64,000 nucleotides of DNA from Duganella sp. Leaf126. Its GTDB lineage: Bacteria; Pseudomonadota; Gammaproteobacteria; Burkholderiales; Burkholderiaceae_D. The notes beneath the pieces are model-generated. The model had not been told where the DNA came from, ran no database searches, and was given only the letters and a program-made list of their open reading frames with translations. The stretch lies in contig NZ_LMNW01000031.1 in the NCBI RefSeq assembly GCF_001423125.1, positions 58,528-122,527 of the forward strand, written 5' to 3'. Position numbers and translations under genes: made by a program. This document shows positions 49,577 through 59,347 of this stretch, piece after piece (position 1 is the first letter of the stretch; each line of letters starts with the position of its first letter).

Positions 49577-51295
49577 ATGACACCCATGCACAAGCCTCGC
49601 CCCGTACTGAAACCCCTGCTGGCCGCCCTGCTGGTCGGCGCCGCGCCCGCCCACGGCTTGGCCCAGGTGGCGGCCCAGGTGCTGGCCCAGCAGGCGCCGC
49701 CCAATGCCGGCGCCATCCTCCAGCAGATGCAGCCGCCCGCACCGCCGGTCGCCCCGCAGAAGTCGCCGACGCTGGAAGTGCGGCCGAAAAGCGACGCCGG
49801 CCTGCCGACGTCGCAGCCGATTGCCGTCAAGACCCTGCGCATCACCGGCAACACGGCGTTTGCCACCGAAACGCTGCATGCGCTGGTGGCCGACCAGGAA
49901 GGCAAAAGCCTGACGCTGCAGCAGCTGGAAGCGGTGGCCGCACGCATTACCGCCTATTACCAGGCCAATGGTCATCCGGTCAGCCGGGCCGTGATTCCGG
50001 TGCAGTCGATCACCGACGGCACCATCATCATCCAGGTGGTCGAAGCCCGCTACGGCAACGTACGCCTGAACAATCGCAGCGGTGTCGGCGACGCCGTGCT
50101 GAACGCCACGCTGGCGCCGCTGGTCGCAGGCGCGCTGATTGCCGATGCCGCGCTCGACCGCACCCTGCTGCTGCTGTCCGACGTGCCGGGCGTGGGCGTG
50201 AACGCCGTGCTCAAGCCGGGGGCGACGGTGGGCACGTCCGATATCGAGATCGAGGCGCGCGAGACCGGCACGTCGTTCGCCAACCTGGCGCTCGACAACT
50301 ACGGCAACCGCTACATCGGCCGTGCGCGCCTGAGCGGCAATGTCAGCGTACTCAATCCCCTCCATGCCGGGGACGTCCTCAGCGCCGGCATCACCACCAC
50401 CGGCGACGGCATGAACTACGGCCGCCTCGCGTACGACGCCCTGCTGAACGGCCAGGGCACCCGGGTCGGCAGCGCCTTCTCGGCCCTGCGGTACCGGCTG
50501 GGCAGCACCGCCAGCGCGCTCGACGCCAATGGCACGGCCACGGTGGGCAGCGCCTGGATCCGCCACCCGTTTATCCGCAGCAAGCAAACCAACCTGTACG
50601 CGCAAGTCCAGTACGACGCCAAAAAGCTGCGCGACCATATCGATGTCTCCGACCTGCGCACCGACCGCCACCTGCGGAACTGGATCGTGAGCGTCAATGC
50701 CGACCAGCGCGACACCGTGCTGGGCGGCGGCATGAGTACCGCGACCCTGAGCTGGACCAGTGGCCGCAGCGTGTTCGACAATGCCGACGCGGCAGCAGCC
50801 GATGCGGCGACCGCGCGCGCGCGCGGCGGTTATGCAAAGTGGAACCTGAATCTGGCGCGGCTGCAGGGTCTCACGCCGCGCGATACGCTGTACCTGGCGT
50901 TCGGCGGCCAGTGGGCCGACCGCAACCTCGATTCGGCGGAGAAGATGAGCGCGGGCGGCCCGTACACCGTGCGCGCCTACGACATCGGCGCGGTGTCGGG
51001 CGACACCGGCTACACGGCCAGCGCGGAACTGCGCCACGAGCTGGGCACGCTGCTGTCGGGCAGCTGGCAGGCGCAGGCGTTCATCGACAACGCCCGCGTC
51101 CGCATCAACCGCCAGCCCTGGACCAGCGCCGAGAACGGCGTAACGCTGTCCGGCGCCGGCGTGGGCCTGAACTGGACCGGCCCCGACCAGTGGCGGGCGA
51201 CCGCCGCAGTGGCAGCGCGCCTGGGAGCGGCCCCTGCGCTGCTGAGCAGGCAGTCGTCCGTGCGGGCCTGGCTCGTCGTCAACAAGAATTTCTGA
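49577..51295 (+). CDS. TpsB2, outer-membrane transporter of the ShlB family
   Basis: This protein has 572 residues. A signal peptide (LLAALLVGAAPAHGLA) is followed by a Gln/Pro-rich segment, a POTRA_2 domain at about 80-155 (IAVKTLRITGNTAFATETL, YYQANGHPVSRAVIP), a second POTRA (GVGDAVLNATLAPLV, SDVPGVGVNAVLKPG) and the barrel from about 225. The L6-loop motif reads VRAYDIG rather than VRGY/F. It ends in VNKNF, with the usual terminal aromatic residue. It starts 8 bases after tpsA2, so the gene order is A-B, opposite to the first locus. Confidence 0.92.
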   Translation: MTPMHKPRPVLKPLLAALLVGAAPAHGLAQVAAQVLAQQAPPNAGAILQQMQPPAPPVAPQKSPTLEVRPKSDAGLPTSQPIAVKTLRITGNTAFATETLHALVADQEGKSLTLQQLEAVAARITAYYQANGHPVSRAVIPVQSITDGTIIIQVVEARYGNVRLNNRSGVGDAVLNATLAPLVAGALIADAALDRTLLLLSDVPGVGVNAVLKPGATVGTSDIEIEARETGTSFANLALDNYGNRYIGRARLSGNVSVLNPLHAGDVLSAGITTTGDGMNYGRLAYDALLNGQGTRVGSAFSALRYRLGSTASALDANGTATVGSAWIRHPFIRSKQTNLYAQVQYDAKKLRDHIDVSDLRTDRHLRNWIVSVNADQRDTVLGGGMSTATLSWTSGRSVFDNADAAAADAATARARGGYAKWNLNLARLQGLTPRDTLYLAFGGQWADRNLDSAEKMSAGGPYTVRAYDIGAVSGDTGYTASAELRHELGTLLSGSWQAQAFIDNARVRINRQPWTSAENGVTLSGAGVGLNWTGPDQWRATAAVAARLGAAPALLSRQSSVRAWLVVNKNF

Positions 51296-51320
51296 CGGCC
51301 CGCCGATAGGGAACAGAAGC

Positions 51321-51350
51321 ACGGGGCAGACGCGCAAGCGTCTGCCCCGT
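51321..51350. terminator. Hairpin between convergent tpsB2 and asd
   Basis: A perfect 13-bp stem ACGGGGCAGACGC/GCGTCTGCCCCGT with loop GCAA lies between two converging genes, 25 bases after tpsB2 and 5 bases after the asd stop. The T-runs are short, but the position suggests a bidirectional terminator. Confidence 0.75.
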
Positions 51351-51355
51351 CGTCC

Positions 51356-52483
51356 TTATGCCTCGAGCACGATGCGCAGCATGCGGCGCAGCGGTTCGGC
51401 GGCGCCCCACAGCAGCTGGTCGCCGACCGTGAAGGCCGACAGGTAGTCCGGCCCCATGCTCATCTTGCGCAGGCGGCCGACAGGAATCGTCAGGCCGCCG
51501 GTCACCGCTGCCGGCGACAGGTCTTTGACCGACGCCTCGCGCGTGTTCGGCACCACCTTGGCCCACTGGTTGGCCGAAGCGATGATGTCGGTGATTTCGT
51601 CCAGCGGCACATCCTTTTTCAGCTTGATGGTCAGCGCCTGCGAGTGGCAGCGCATGGCGCCGATGCGCACGCACAAGCCATCGACCGGGATCGCCGCCGA
51701 ACCGAAGTCCGCACCGAGGCCGAGGATCTTGTTGGTCTCGGCGCCGGCTTTCCACTCTTCTTTCGACTGGCCGTTGCCAAGGTCCTTGTCGATCCACGGA
51801 ATCAGGTTGCCGGCCAGCGGCGCGCCGAACTGTTTGATCTCGTCGGCCGACAGGCCGTGCTGGGTCGCCAGCACCTGGCGGTCGATTTCCAGGATGGCCG
51901 ACGCCGGGTCGTCGAGCAGCGGTTTGACGGCGCCGTTGATGGTGCCGAACTGGGTCAGCAGTTCGCGCATGTGCTGGGCGCCGCCGCCCGATGCGGCCTG
52001 GTAGGTCATCGACGTCATCCAGTCCACCAGGCCATGCTGGAACAGGCCGCCGAGGCCGATCAGCATGCACGACACCGTGCAGTTGCCGCCGATGTAGTTC
52101 CTGACGCCCTTGCCCAGCGCGTCCTTGATCACGTGCATATTGACCGGGTCGAGCACGATCACGGCGTCCTTTTCCATGCGCAGCGTCGAGGCGGCGTCGA
52201 TCCAGTAGCCGTTCCAGCCGGCTGCACGCAGTTTCGGGAACACCTCGCCGGTGTAGTCGCCGCCCTGGCACGAGATGATGATCTCGCACTTTTTCAGTTC
52301 ATCGATATCGGTCGCGCTCTTGAGCGTGGTTTCGTTCTTCGCCATCGCCGGCGCCTTGCCGCCCGGGTTGGACGTGGTGAAGAACACCGGTTCGATGTGG
52401 GCAAAATCGCCCTCTTCCTGCATGCGCTGCATCAGGACCGAACCGACCATGCCGCGCCAACCTACGAGACCTACGAGTTTCAT
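51356..52483 (-). CDS. asd: Aspartate-semialdehyde dehydrogenase
   Basis: This 375-residue NADP enzyme is at the branch to lysine, methionine and threonine. [17 protein letters not shown] is the nucleotide-binding start, TTSNPGG follows, the catalytic cysteine is in [10 protein letters not shown] near residue 135, and [17 protein letters not shown] carries the active-site histidine. The length matches the gram-negative type. The ATG at 52483 has AAGGA 6 bases upstream. It is the last gene of the leu-asd block; fimV would normally follow, but the TPS2 islet intervenes. Confidence 0.97.
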   Translation of the reverse strand: MKLVGLVGWRGMVGSVLMQRMQEEGDFAHIEPVFFTTSNPGGKAPAMAKNETTLKSATDIDELKKCEIIISCQGGDYTGEVFPKLRAAGWNGYWIDAASTLRMEKDAVIVLDPVNMHVIKDALGKGVRNYIGGNCTVSCMLIGLGGLFQHGLVDWMTSMTYQAASGGGAQHMRELLTQFGTINGAVKPLLDDPASAILEIDRQVLATQHGLSADEIKQFGAPLAGNLIPWIDKDLGNGQSKEEWKAGAETNKILGLGADFGSAAIPVDGLCVRIGAMRCHSQALTIKLKKDVPLDEITDIIASANQWAKVVPNTREASVKDLSPAAVTGGLTIPVGRLRKMSMGPDYLSAFTVGDQLLWGAAEPLRRMLRIVLEA

Positions 52484-52527
52484 TGTTAATCCTTGAATAT
52501 TATTTAGACGATCCATGACCGCACCAG

Positions 52528-52608
52528 CGTCGTACCCGCGCAGGCGGGTATCCAGTCTTCCGGCGCCGTCGCACATCGCATGGGATCCCCGCCTGCGCGG
52601 GGATGACG
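52528..52608. repeat. Second pair of REP-like palindromes, between leuB and asd
   Basis: The copy at 52583-52608 is identical to the 26-mer at 25894-25919. The inverted copy at 52528-52553 differs at three positions (CGTACCCGCG, GGGTATCC), and two of the changes compensate across the stem, so the hairpin is kept. They lie in the gap between leuB and asd, inside an otherwise co-directional block. Confidence 0.85.
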
Positions 52609-52619
52609 ACTTTGCGGCC

Positions 52620-53693
52620 TCAGGCTGCCAGCGCTTTCACCACCGCGTTGCCCATCTCCTCGGTGCCCACCCTGGTGGTGCCCGGCTCGAAAATGTCGGC
52701 GGTGCGCAGGCCTTGCGCCAGCACCGACTTGACGGCCGTTTCGATGCGGTCGGCCTGCTCGGTCTTGTCGAATGTGTAGCGCAGCATCATGGCCGCCGAC
52801 AGGATGGTGGCCAGCGGGTTGGCGATGCCCTTGCCGGCGATGTCGGGCGCCGAGCCGTGCGACGGTTCGTACAGGCCCTTGTTGCTGGCGTCGAGCGAGG
52901 CCGACGGCAGCATGCCGATCGAGCCGGTCAGCATGGCGGCGCAGTCGCTGAGGATGTCGCCGAACATATTGCCGGTGACGATGACGTCGAATTTCTTCGG
53001 CGCACGCACCAGCTGCATGGCGGCGTTATCGACATACATGTGCTCGAGCGCGACGTCCGGGTATTCCTGGTGGACGTCGGTGACGATGTCCTTCCAGAAC
53101 TGGAACGTCTCGAGCACATTGGCCTTGTCCACGCTGGTCAGGCGCTTGCCGCGCTTTTGCGCCGCCTGGAACGCCACGTGGGCGATGCGGCGGATTTCGC
53201 CTTCGGCATAGCGCATGGTGTCGTAACCTTCGCGCTGGCCCTGGAACGGACCGTCGGGACATTCGCGCACGCCGCGCGGCTGGCCGAAATAGATGTCGCC
53301 GGTCAGTTCGCGCACGATCAGGATGTCGAGGCCCGACACCACCTCGGGTTTCAGGGTGGAAGCGCCGGCAAGCTCCGGATAGAGGATGGCGGGACGCAGG
53401 TTGCCGAACAGGCCCAGCTGCTTGCGCAGGCCGAGGATGGCCTGCTCGGGGCGCAGTGCGCGTTCGAGCTTGTCGTACTGGTAGTCGCCGACCGCGCCGA
53501 ACAGCACGGCGTCGGCCGCTTTCGCCAGCGCCAGCGTGTTCTCGGGCAGCGGGTGGCCGTGGGCGGCATAGCCGGCGCCGCCGACGGGGGCGGTTTCGAG
53601 CTCGAACGATTCGCCGAGCACGTTCAGGACCTTGACGGCCTGGTCGATGATTTCCGGGCCGATGCCGTCGCCCGGGAGGATTGCGATTTTCAT
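52620..53693 (-). CDS. leuB: 3-isopropylmalate dehydrogenase
   Basis: This 357-residue enzyme oxidises and decarboxylates 3-isopropylmalate in leucine synthesis. [15 protein letters not shown] starts the family. [14 protein letters not shown] supplies the substrate arginines, with [37 protein letters not shown] and [14 protein letters not shown]. The ATG at 53693 gives the standard N-terminus; in-frame sequence upstream belongs to the leuD end. It is 10 bases from leuD. Confidence 0.98.
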   Translation of the reverse strand: MKIAILPGDGIGPEIIDQAVKVLNVLGESFELETAPVGGAGYAAHGHPLPENTLALAKAADAVLFGAVGDYQYDKLERALRPEQAILGLRKQLGLFGNLRPAILYPELAGASTLKPEVVSGLDILIVRELTGDIYFGQPRGVRECPDGPFQGQREGYDTMRYAEGEIRRIAHVAFQAAQKRGKRLTSVDKANVLETFQFWKDIVTDVHQEYPDVALEHMYVDNAAMQLVRAPKKFDVIVTGNMFGDILSDCAAMLTGSIGMLPSASLDASNKGLYEPSHGSAPDIAGKGIANPLATILSAAMMLRYTFDKTEQADRIETAVKSVLAQGLRTADIFEPGTTRVGTEEMGNAVVKALAA

Positions 53694-53703
53694 GTGGTCT
53701 GTC

Positions 53704-54351
53704 TCAGATAGCGTTGGCCAACCAGGGTTGGTTTGCCAGATGACGCTGTTCGAAGTCGCGGATAGCGTCGGCATGACGCAGGGTCAGGCCGATATCGTCG
53801 AGTCCGTTCATCAGGCAATATTTGCGGAAGGCGTCGATCTCGAAGGGATACGAGACGCTGCCGTTGCTGGTGGAAATGCGTTGCTGTTCAAGGTCCACCA
53901 CCAGGCGGTAACCGGGGAAGGCCTTGACTTCATTGAACAGATGATCGATCTGCGCTTCGGGTAAAACGATGGGCAACAAGCCGCTCTTGTAGCAGTTGTT
54001 GAAGAAGATGTCGGCGAACGACGAGGCGATGATGGCGCGGAAGCCATACTGGTCCAGCGCCCATGGCGCATGTTCGCGCGAGGAGCCGCAGCCGAAGTTT
54101 TTGCGGGTCAACAGGATCGAGGCGCCCTGGTAGCGCGGCTCGTTGAGCACGAAATCCGGGTTCAGCGGCCGCCGGCTGTTGTCCATGCCCGGTTCGCCGT
54201 GGTCGAGGTAACGCCATTCGTCGAACAGGTTGGGGCCGAAACCGGTGCGGTGGATCGATTTTAAAAACTGCTTGGGGATGATGGCGTCGGTATCGACGTT
54301 GGCGCGGTCCAGCGGCGCGACCAGTCCTTCATAAATCGTAAATTTTTCCAT
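53704..54351 (-). CDS. leuD: 3-isopropylmalate dehydratase small subunit
   Basis: This 215-residue protein begins [30 protein letters not shown], with the conserved [22 protein letters not shown] and [20 protein letters not shown] complete the swivel domain that works with LeuC. The start at 54351 fits the family; upstream frame overlaps the entericidin gene region and is not conserved sequence. Confidence 0.97.
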   Translation of the reverse strand: MEKFTIYEGLVAPLDRANVDTDAIIPKQFLKSIHRTGFGPNLFDEWRYLDHGEPGMDNSRRPLNPDFVLNEPRYQGASILLTRKNFGCGSSREHAPWALDQYGFRAIIASSFADIFFNNCYKSGLLPIVLPEAQIDHLFNEVKAFPGYRLVVDLEQQRISTSNGSVSYPFEIDAFRKYCLMNGLDDIGLTLRHADAIRDFEQRHLANQPWLANAI

Positions 54352-54410
54352 GATGCTCTCGATGGGCGGCCGCTGCGGCGCCGGGCGCCGCGCAGCCGCT
54401 GGTGTCATAG

Positions 54411-54536
54411 TCAATGGCCTGAGGCGCCCTGCACCGCCTGCCCGGCGCGCTGGATATCCTTGCCGACGCCGGCAACAGTATTGCAGCCGGTGAGCAGGAC
54501 GGTGGCGATCAGGGTGAGGGTGGCGATTTTTTTCAT
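54411..54536 (-). CDS. Entericidin-type small lipoprotein
   Basis: This 41-residue protein reads [18 protein letters not shown] then a short amphipathic tail ([18 protein letters not shown]). LLTGC is a lipobox, so the mature product is a lipoprotein of about 24 residues starting at Cys18. GKDIQRAG is the entericidin A/B signature. Entericidins are small membrane-active lipoproteins; the E. coli pair was described as toxin and antidote. A single copy between leuC and leuD is the usual Burkholderiales arrangement. Confidence 0.88.
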   Translation of the reverse strand: MKKIATLTLIATVLLTGCNTVAGVGKDIQRAGQAVQGASGH

Positions 54537-54607
54537 GCTGGGCTTTCTGTCAGACGGTAGGTTTCATGTTCGGGGCGGCGCCTGGCGCCGCCCGCAGGCG
54601 GCAAGGG

Positions 54608-56008
54608 TCAGCGCAGGCTGCGCACATCGACGAAGTGACCGGCAACGCCGGCCGCAGCGGCCATGGCCGGCGACACCAGGTGGGTGCGCCCGCCCTGGCC
54701 TTGCCGGCCTTCGAAGTTGCGGTTCGAGGTCGAGGCGCAGCGCTCGCCCGGTTCCAGGCGGTCGGCGTTCATCGCCAGGCACATCGAGCAGCCCGGTTCG
54801 CGCCACTCGAAGCCGGCATCGCGGAAGATGCGGTCCAGGCCTTCGCGCTCGGCCTGTTCCTTGACCAGGCCCGAGCCGGGCACCACCATCGCCAGCTTGA
54901 CGTTGGACGCGCGCTGTTTGCCGCGCACCACGGCCGCTGCCGCGCGCAGGTCTTCGATGCGCGAGTTGGTGCAGGAACCGATGAACACCTTGTCGATGCG
55001 GATGTCCTCGATCGCCGTGTTGGGCCGCAGGTTCATGTACACCAGCGCTTTTTCCATGGCGTCGCGCTTGACGCTGTCCTTTTCCTGGTCCGGATCGGGT
55101 ACGCGGCCGTCGATGGCCACGACCATCTCGGGCGACGTGCCCCAGGTGACCTGCGGCTTGATCTGGGCCGCGTCGAGCGTGACCACCAGGTCGAATTGTG
55201 CGCCCGGGTCCGAATGCAGCGTGCGCCAGTAGGCCACGGCCTGGTCCCAGTGCGGACCGGCCGGCGAGAACGGCCGGCCCTTGACGTACTCGATGGTGGT
55301 GTCGTCGACGCCGATGATGCCGGCGCGCGCACCGGCTTCGATCGCCATGTTACAGACGGTCATGCGCCCTTCCATCGACAGCGCGCGGATGGTGGAGCCG
55401 CCGAACTCGATGCAGTAACCGGTGCCGCCGGCCGTGCCGATCTTGCCGATGATGGCCAGCACGATGTCCTTGGCCGTCACGCCGGCCGGCAGTGCGCCAT
55501 CGACCTGCACCAGCATGGCTTTCGATTTCTTCTGCAGCAGCGTTTGCGTGGCCAGCACGTGCTCGACCTCGGAGGTGCCGATGCCGTGCGCCAGTGCGCC
55601 GAAGGCGCCGTGGGTGGACGTGTGCGAGTCGCCGCAGACGACCGTCATGCCCGGCAGGGTGGCGCCCTGCTCCGGTCCGATCACGTGGACGATGCCCTGG
55701 CGCTTGTCGTTCATGTTGAAATACGTGAGGCCGAACGCGGCGGTGTTCTTGTCCAGCGTTTCGACCTGCAGCCGCGAGACCGGATCGGCAATGCCGTCCG
55801 CGCGGCCGGTGGTCGGCACGTTGTGGTCGGCCACGGCCAGGTTGGCCGACACGCGCCACGGTGCGCGGCCGGCGCCGCGCAGGCCGTCGAACGCTTGCGG
55901 GCTGGTCACTTCATGCACCAGGTGACGGTCGATGTAGAGGATGGTGGTGCCGTCGTCTTCGGCCTTGACCACGTGGGAATCCCAGAGTTTGTCGTAAAGC
56001 GTCTTCAT
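54608..56008 (-). CDS. leuC: 3-isopropylmalate dehydratase large subunit
   Basis: This 466-residue aconitase-fold enzyme starts [61 protein letters not shown] and [11 protein letters not shown] carry the three cysteine ligands of the 4Fe-4S cluster. [16 protein letters not shown] is near the end. The start is one of two adjacent ATGs (56011 or 56008). It is the first gene of the leucine block. Confidence 0.97.
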   Translation of the reverse strand: MKTLYDKLWDSHVVKAEDDGTTILYIDRHLVHEVTSPQAFDGLRGAGRAPWRVSANLAVADHNVPTTGRADGIADPVSRLQVETLDKNTAAFGLTYFNMNDKRQGIVHVIGPEQGATLPGMTVVCGDSHTSTHGAFGALAHGIGTSEVEHVLATQTLLQKKSKAMLVQVDGALPAGVTAKDIVLAIIGKIGTAGGTGYCIEFGGSTIRALSMEGRMTVCNMAIEAGARAGIIGVDDTTIEYVKGRPFSPAGPHWDQAVAYWRTLHSDPGAQFDLVVTLDAAQIKPQVTWGTSPEMVVAIDGRVPDPDQEKDSVKRDAMEKALVYMNLRPNTAIEDIRIDKVFIGSCTNSRIEDLRAAAAVVRGKQRASNVKLAMVVPGSGLVKEQAEREGLDRIFRDAGFEWREPGCSMCLAMNADRLEPGERCASTSNRNFEGRQGQGGRTHLVSPAMAAAAGVAGHFVDVRSLR

Positions 56009-56166
56009 CATGATGTGTGCTGCTACAGCCTGTGTGAGTGATGCTGGTTGATTATGCCATAGTGTGCAAATGGAAAGCAGCCGCCGGAGGCCGGCCTCGT
56101 GAGCCCGCGCGGTTCCGCCTTTTCCTGCACTGCCCATGACGCCCAAGAAAACCGTCAAAAATCGGT

Positions 56167-56196
56167 AAAAAAAAAGCCTGCAAAACGCAGGCTTTT
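56167..56196 (-). terminator. Terminator after cheA
   Basis: Minus strand stem AAAAGCCTGC/GCAGGCTTTT with a five-base loop is followed by a run of nine T in total. It ends cheZ-cheA 26 bases after the cheA stop. Confidence 0.92.
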
Positions 56197-56221
56197 GATA
56201 TTGCTGGCCGAGTCTACCGAC

Positions 56222-58159
56222 TCAGGCCGCCATGCGTACACTACCCCGACAACCGTCCATCAGGAACGATAGGCCCACCACTAGCACCAGTTCGCCTTCG
56301 GCGGAACGGGCGGTACCGGTAATGCCCTCGACGGTAATCGCGGTCATCGGCTTGATCACCAGGTCGGCGGTGCCGTCCACCGCTTCCACGGCCAGGATGT
56401 AAGGCTGTGGCGCCGAGACAACGATACCGACCTTCTCGCGGCAGCTCTCGTAGCCGAGCGAGTCGGCCAGCGAGCGTACCGGCAGCGGCCGGCCCTGGTC
56501 CTTGAGGACCGGGGCGCCGCCCACTTCCATGAACACTTCCGGCAATTCCACCACGCGCTGCACCACCGCCATCGGCAGCGCCAGCGCGGCGCCGGACGTG
56601 GAGACCAGCATGGTCGGCACGATCGACAGCTCGATCGGCAGGCGGATCGAGAACTTGGTGCCCTTGCCGAGGCCGGACTCGATATGGATCGCGCCACGGT
56701 TTTTCTCGACTGCGGTTTTCACCACGTCCATGCCCACGCCGCGGCCCGACACGCTCGACGCCACTTCCTTGGTCGAGAAGCCCGGCAGGAACACCAGCTG
56801 GTAGCATTCCTCGGTGGTCAGGTTGGCCGATTCGCTGATCAGGCCTTTCTGGGTTGCCTTGTTGCGCAACATCACTGGGTCCATGCCCTTGCCATCGTCT
56901 TGCAGCACGATCATCACGCTGTTGGCTTCCTGCCACGCCTTGAGCGAGATGTACGACTTGGCGGGCTTGCCGGCAGCGAGACGGTCGGCCGGCGACTCCA
57001 CGCCATGGTCGAGCGAATTGCGCAGCATGTGCACCAGCGGATCATACAGGCTGTCCACCACCACGCGATCGACTTCGGTTTCCGCGCCTTCGATGGTCAG
57101 TTCCACTTCCTTGCCCAGGTCCTTGGCCAGCTCGCGCACCAGGCGCGGGAATTTCTGGAACAAGCGGCCCACCGGCTGCATGCGCGTTGCCAGCGTGGCG
57201 CGCTGCAGCTCGGTCGAGTAGCGCGACGCCCGCTCCAGCGTTTCGGCCAGCGTGGCCATCAGGGTCTGGGCCTGGCCTTCGAACTTGAACTGCATCAGGC
57301 GTTCGAGCAGCACGGCAGCCTGGTTGGCGGCCTGTACCGATTCACCGGCCACTTCGAGCAGGGCGTCCAGTTTAACAGCATCGATGCGGATCGACTCTTC
57401 TTTGGCCGGCGCGCTTTGCGGACGTTCGTCGCGTTTCTCCGGTGCTTCGCGGCGTGCCGCCGGCGCAACCGGCACCACGGCCGCGGTTGCGACAGCAGGC
57501 GTGGCCGCTGGCGGTGCCGACGCCGGCGCTACCGCGTTGGCAGCCGTGACGGCAGCAGGCGCCACCGCAGCGACCGTCGGGCGGGTATAGCTGCCGGCCG
57601 GCATGACCGCTTCGTACATGCCTTCCCAGTCCAGGCCGTCTGGCGAAGCGGTGGACACTGGCGCAGCGGGGGCTGCGGCGACCGCGGCCGCTGGCGCAGC
57701 CACCGGCGCGGCAGCAACTGGCGCCGGCGCAGCCGGTGCAGCGGCAGGCGCGGCAGCGGCGGGCGTGCTGTCGGTCTTGCCGGCAATGGCGTCGTTGAGC
57801 AGGCTTTCCAGGTCCTGCGGCAAGGCCGGCAGGGTGTCCGGCTGGGCGCCGTTGTTCAGCTCGGCCAACTGGTCGGCCACGAAGCCCGACGCCTGCAGCG
57901 CCGCTTCGATCGCCAGCGGCGTCACCGGCGCGGCGCCCGTGCGCAGCGCATCGAACAGGTTTTCGGTCAGGTGACAGGCGGTCACCATGGCCGGCAGGCC
58001 CATGAAGCCGGCGCCACCCTTGATGGTGTGGAAGGAACGGAACACCGCGTTGAGGGTTTCCTTGTTGTCAGGATCGCGTTCGAGCGCCAGCAGGTGCTCT
58101 TCCACGTTGACCGCAAGATCCATCGCCTCGACGACGAAATCCTTGAGCATATCGTCCAT
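56222..58159 (-). CDS. cheA: Chemotaxis histidine kinase CheA
   Basis: This protein has 645 residues. The HPt domain (1-120) has phospho-acceptor His44 in FHTIKGGAGF. A long Ala/Pro/Val linker at about 130-260 stands where the CheY-binding P2 domain would be. The dimerisation domain begins SIRIDAVKLDALLEVAGE, the ATP domain has LRNSLDHGVESPADR, LQDDGKGMDP and SGRGVGMDVVK, and a CheW-like regulatory domain ends the protein. All kinase motifs are intact. The ATG overlaps the cheZ stop (TAATG). No cheY, cheW or receptor gene is nearby, so it either joins proteins encoded elsewhere or serves a separate pathway. Confidence 0.93.
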   Translation of the reverse strand: MDDMLKDFVVEAMDLAVNVEEHLLALERDPDNKETLNAVFRSFHTIKGGAGFMGLPAMVTACHLTENLFDALRTGAAPVTPLAIEAALQASGFVADQLAELNNGAQPDTLPALPQDLESLLNDAIAGKTDSTPAAAAPAAAPAAPAPVAAAPVAAPAAAVAAAPAAPVSTASPDGLDWEGMYEAVMPAGSYTRPTVAAVAPAAVTAANAVAPASAPPAATPAVATAAVVPVAPAARREAPEKRDERPQSAPAKEESIRIDAVKLDALLEVAGESVQAANQAAVLLERLMQFKFEGQAQTLMATLAETLERASRYSTELQRATLATRMQPVGRLFQKFPRLVRELAKDLGKEVELTIEGAETEVDRVVVDSLYDPLVHMLRNSLDHGVESPADRLAAGKPAKSYISLKAWQEANSVMIVLQDDGKGMDPVMLRNKATQKGLISESANLTTEECYQLVFLPGFSTKEVASSVSGRGVGMDVVKTAVEKNRGAIHIESGLGKGTKFSIRLPIELSIVPTMLVSTSGAALALPMAVVQRVVELPEVFMEVGGAPVLKDQGRPLPVRSLADSLGYESCREKVGIVVSAPQPYILAVEAVDGTADLVIKPMTAITVEGITGTARSAEGELVLVVGLSFLMDGCRGSVRMAA

Positions 58160-58995
58160 TAGAACCCCAGATCGGCAAGCAGGTCATCCACGCTGTCCTG
58201 GCTCAGCGCCACGGCCGGCGCCGAGGGACCGGACATCAGGGTCACTTCTTTCTGGGCGATCTTCTCGCGCACCGCCGGCGGTGCGTTATCGCGCAGCAGC
58301 TGCGCCAGTTCCGCCTCGACGGTCTTGGTGATGATGACCACTTTCTTGATCAGCTGGCCGGTAATGTCCTGGAAGTCCTGTGCCATCATGATTTCGAGCA
58401 GGCGCGCCTTCTCGGTCTCGGTGGCGGCGGAAACGGCTACCGCAAATGCTTGCGAATCGCCGGCCAGCTGCTTGAACTCTTCCAGGCTCAGCTTACCCGC
58501 GAACAGGTCGGCCCAGCGGTTTTCCATGTCTTTCGACTGCTTCGACAGCACGTCCTGGTCGGGCATGGCTTCGTCGAGCGTGTTGAGCACCTTGTTGGCG
58601 GCCTGTTCGGTCAGCGTGGCGACGTATTCGAGGCGGTCCTGGGCGTCGTTGATCTGGGTCGATGCTTCGGTCAGCGCCTTGTCGTAGCCCAGTTCGCGCA
58701 GCGAATCGTGCAGCAGGCGCACGATGCCGCCCAGGCGTTCGAACATCGGCTTCTCGGTCTCGTCACCGTCGGCGCCATCGGCGGCCACTGCTGCAGGCTC
58801 GGGTGTCGGCGCCGGTGCTGCCGGTGCTGCTGGCGCAGCGGCGGCGCCAGAGGCGAGCTGGTCGAACAAGCTTTCCAGGTCGTCCTCGTCGGCTGCTGCC
58901 GGAGCCGGAGCTGGAGCCGGTGCTGGAGCAGCAGTTTTGCTTTGAGCGGACACTTCTTCAAATAAGGCGTCGAAATCGTCAGCGGCGTTGGTCAT
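58159..58995 (-). CDS. cheZ: Chemotaxis phosphatase CheZ
   Basis: This 278-residue protein dephosphorylates CheY-P. An Ala/Pro-rich acidic N-terminus of about 85 residues precedes the long helical hairpin. The active-site glutamine is in MAQDFQDITGQLIKKVV. The C-terminal SVDDLLADLGF is the amphipathic CheY-binding tail. The start at 58995 has AGGGA upstream; frame further upstream is not supported. The N-terminal extension is longer than in E. coli CheZ (214). Confidence 0.94.
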   Translation of the reverse strand: MTNAADDFDALFEEVSAQSKTAAPAPAPAPAPAAADEDDLESLFDQLASGAAAAPAAPAAPAPTPEPAAVAADGADGDETEKPMFERLGGIVRLLHDSLRELGYDKALTEASTQINDAQDRLEYVATLTEQAANKVLNTLDEAMPDQDVLSKQSKDMENRWADLFAGKLSLEEFKQLAGDSQAFAVAVSAATETEKARLLEIMMAQDFQDITGQLIKKVVIITKTVEAELAQLLRDNAPPAVREKIAQKEVTLMSGPSAPAVALSQDSVDDLLADLGF

Positions 58996-59347
58996 AATCC
59001 CTGCTTCTCCATAATTTGTAAAATTGCTGCCCCACGATGATGATGCACGGCAATAAAACACTATCGCGAGTGTAGCAGGGCCGCGCGGGATGTGCCAAAC
59101 CCGCCAGCGGCAATTACCTGGACGGCATCACATTCCGTTGTATTTGACGATACTATCACCGGATATAGTCGCAAAGCACGGTCGATGACACAAAAATGAT
59201 GCCTCTGTGCAAAAAAAGAACGGTGACTTCGCGCTTTTCGACCGGCGAAATTTGTTATGTTTGACAATCATCAACTCTTTCCTTACTGGCAATAATGTAA
59301 ATCGCGTCTACAATTCACCTCGTGTCCCACCTTCCCGGGAGTTCACC
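58996..59347. other. Divergent intergenic region between cheZ and the usp gene
   Basis: These 352 bases hold no supported gene. They carry the start region of cheZ on the left, an FNR-like site (59261-59274) and a -10-like TACAAT (59309-59314) ahead of usp on the right. The middle is relatively A+T-rich. Confidence 0.6.
59261..59274 (+). promoter_or_regulatory. FNR/ANR-type site upstream of usp
   Basis: TTGACAATCATCAA matches the consensus TTGAT-N4-ATCAA at nine of ten fixed positions. It ends 73 bases before the usp ATG. With TACAAT at 59309-59314 as -10 the site centre would be near -53; a -10 slightly upstream would bring it to about -40. This suggests oxygen control. Confidence 0.6.
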
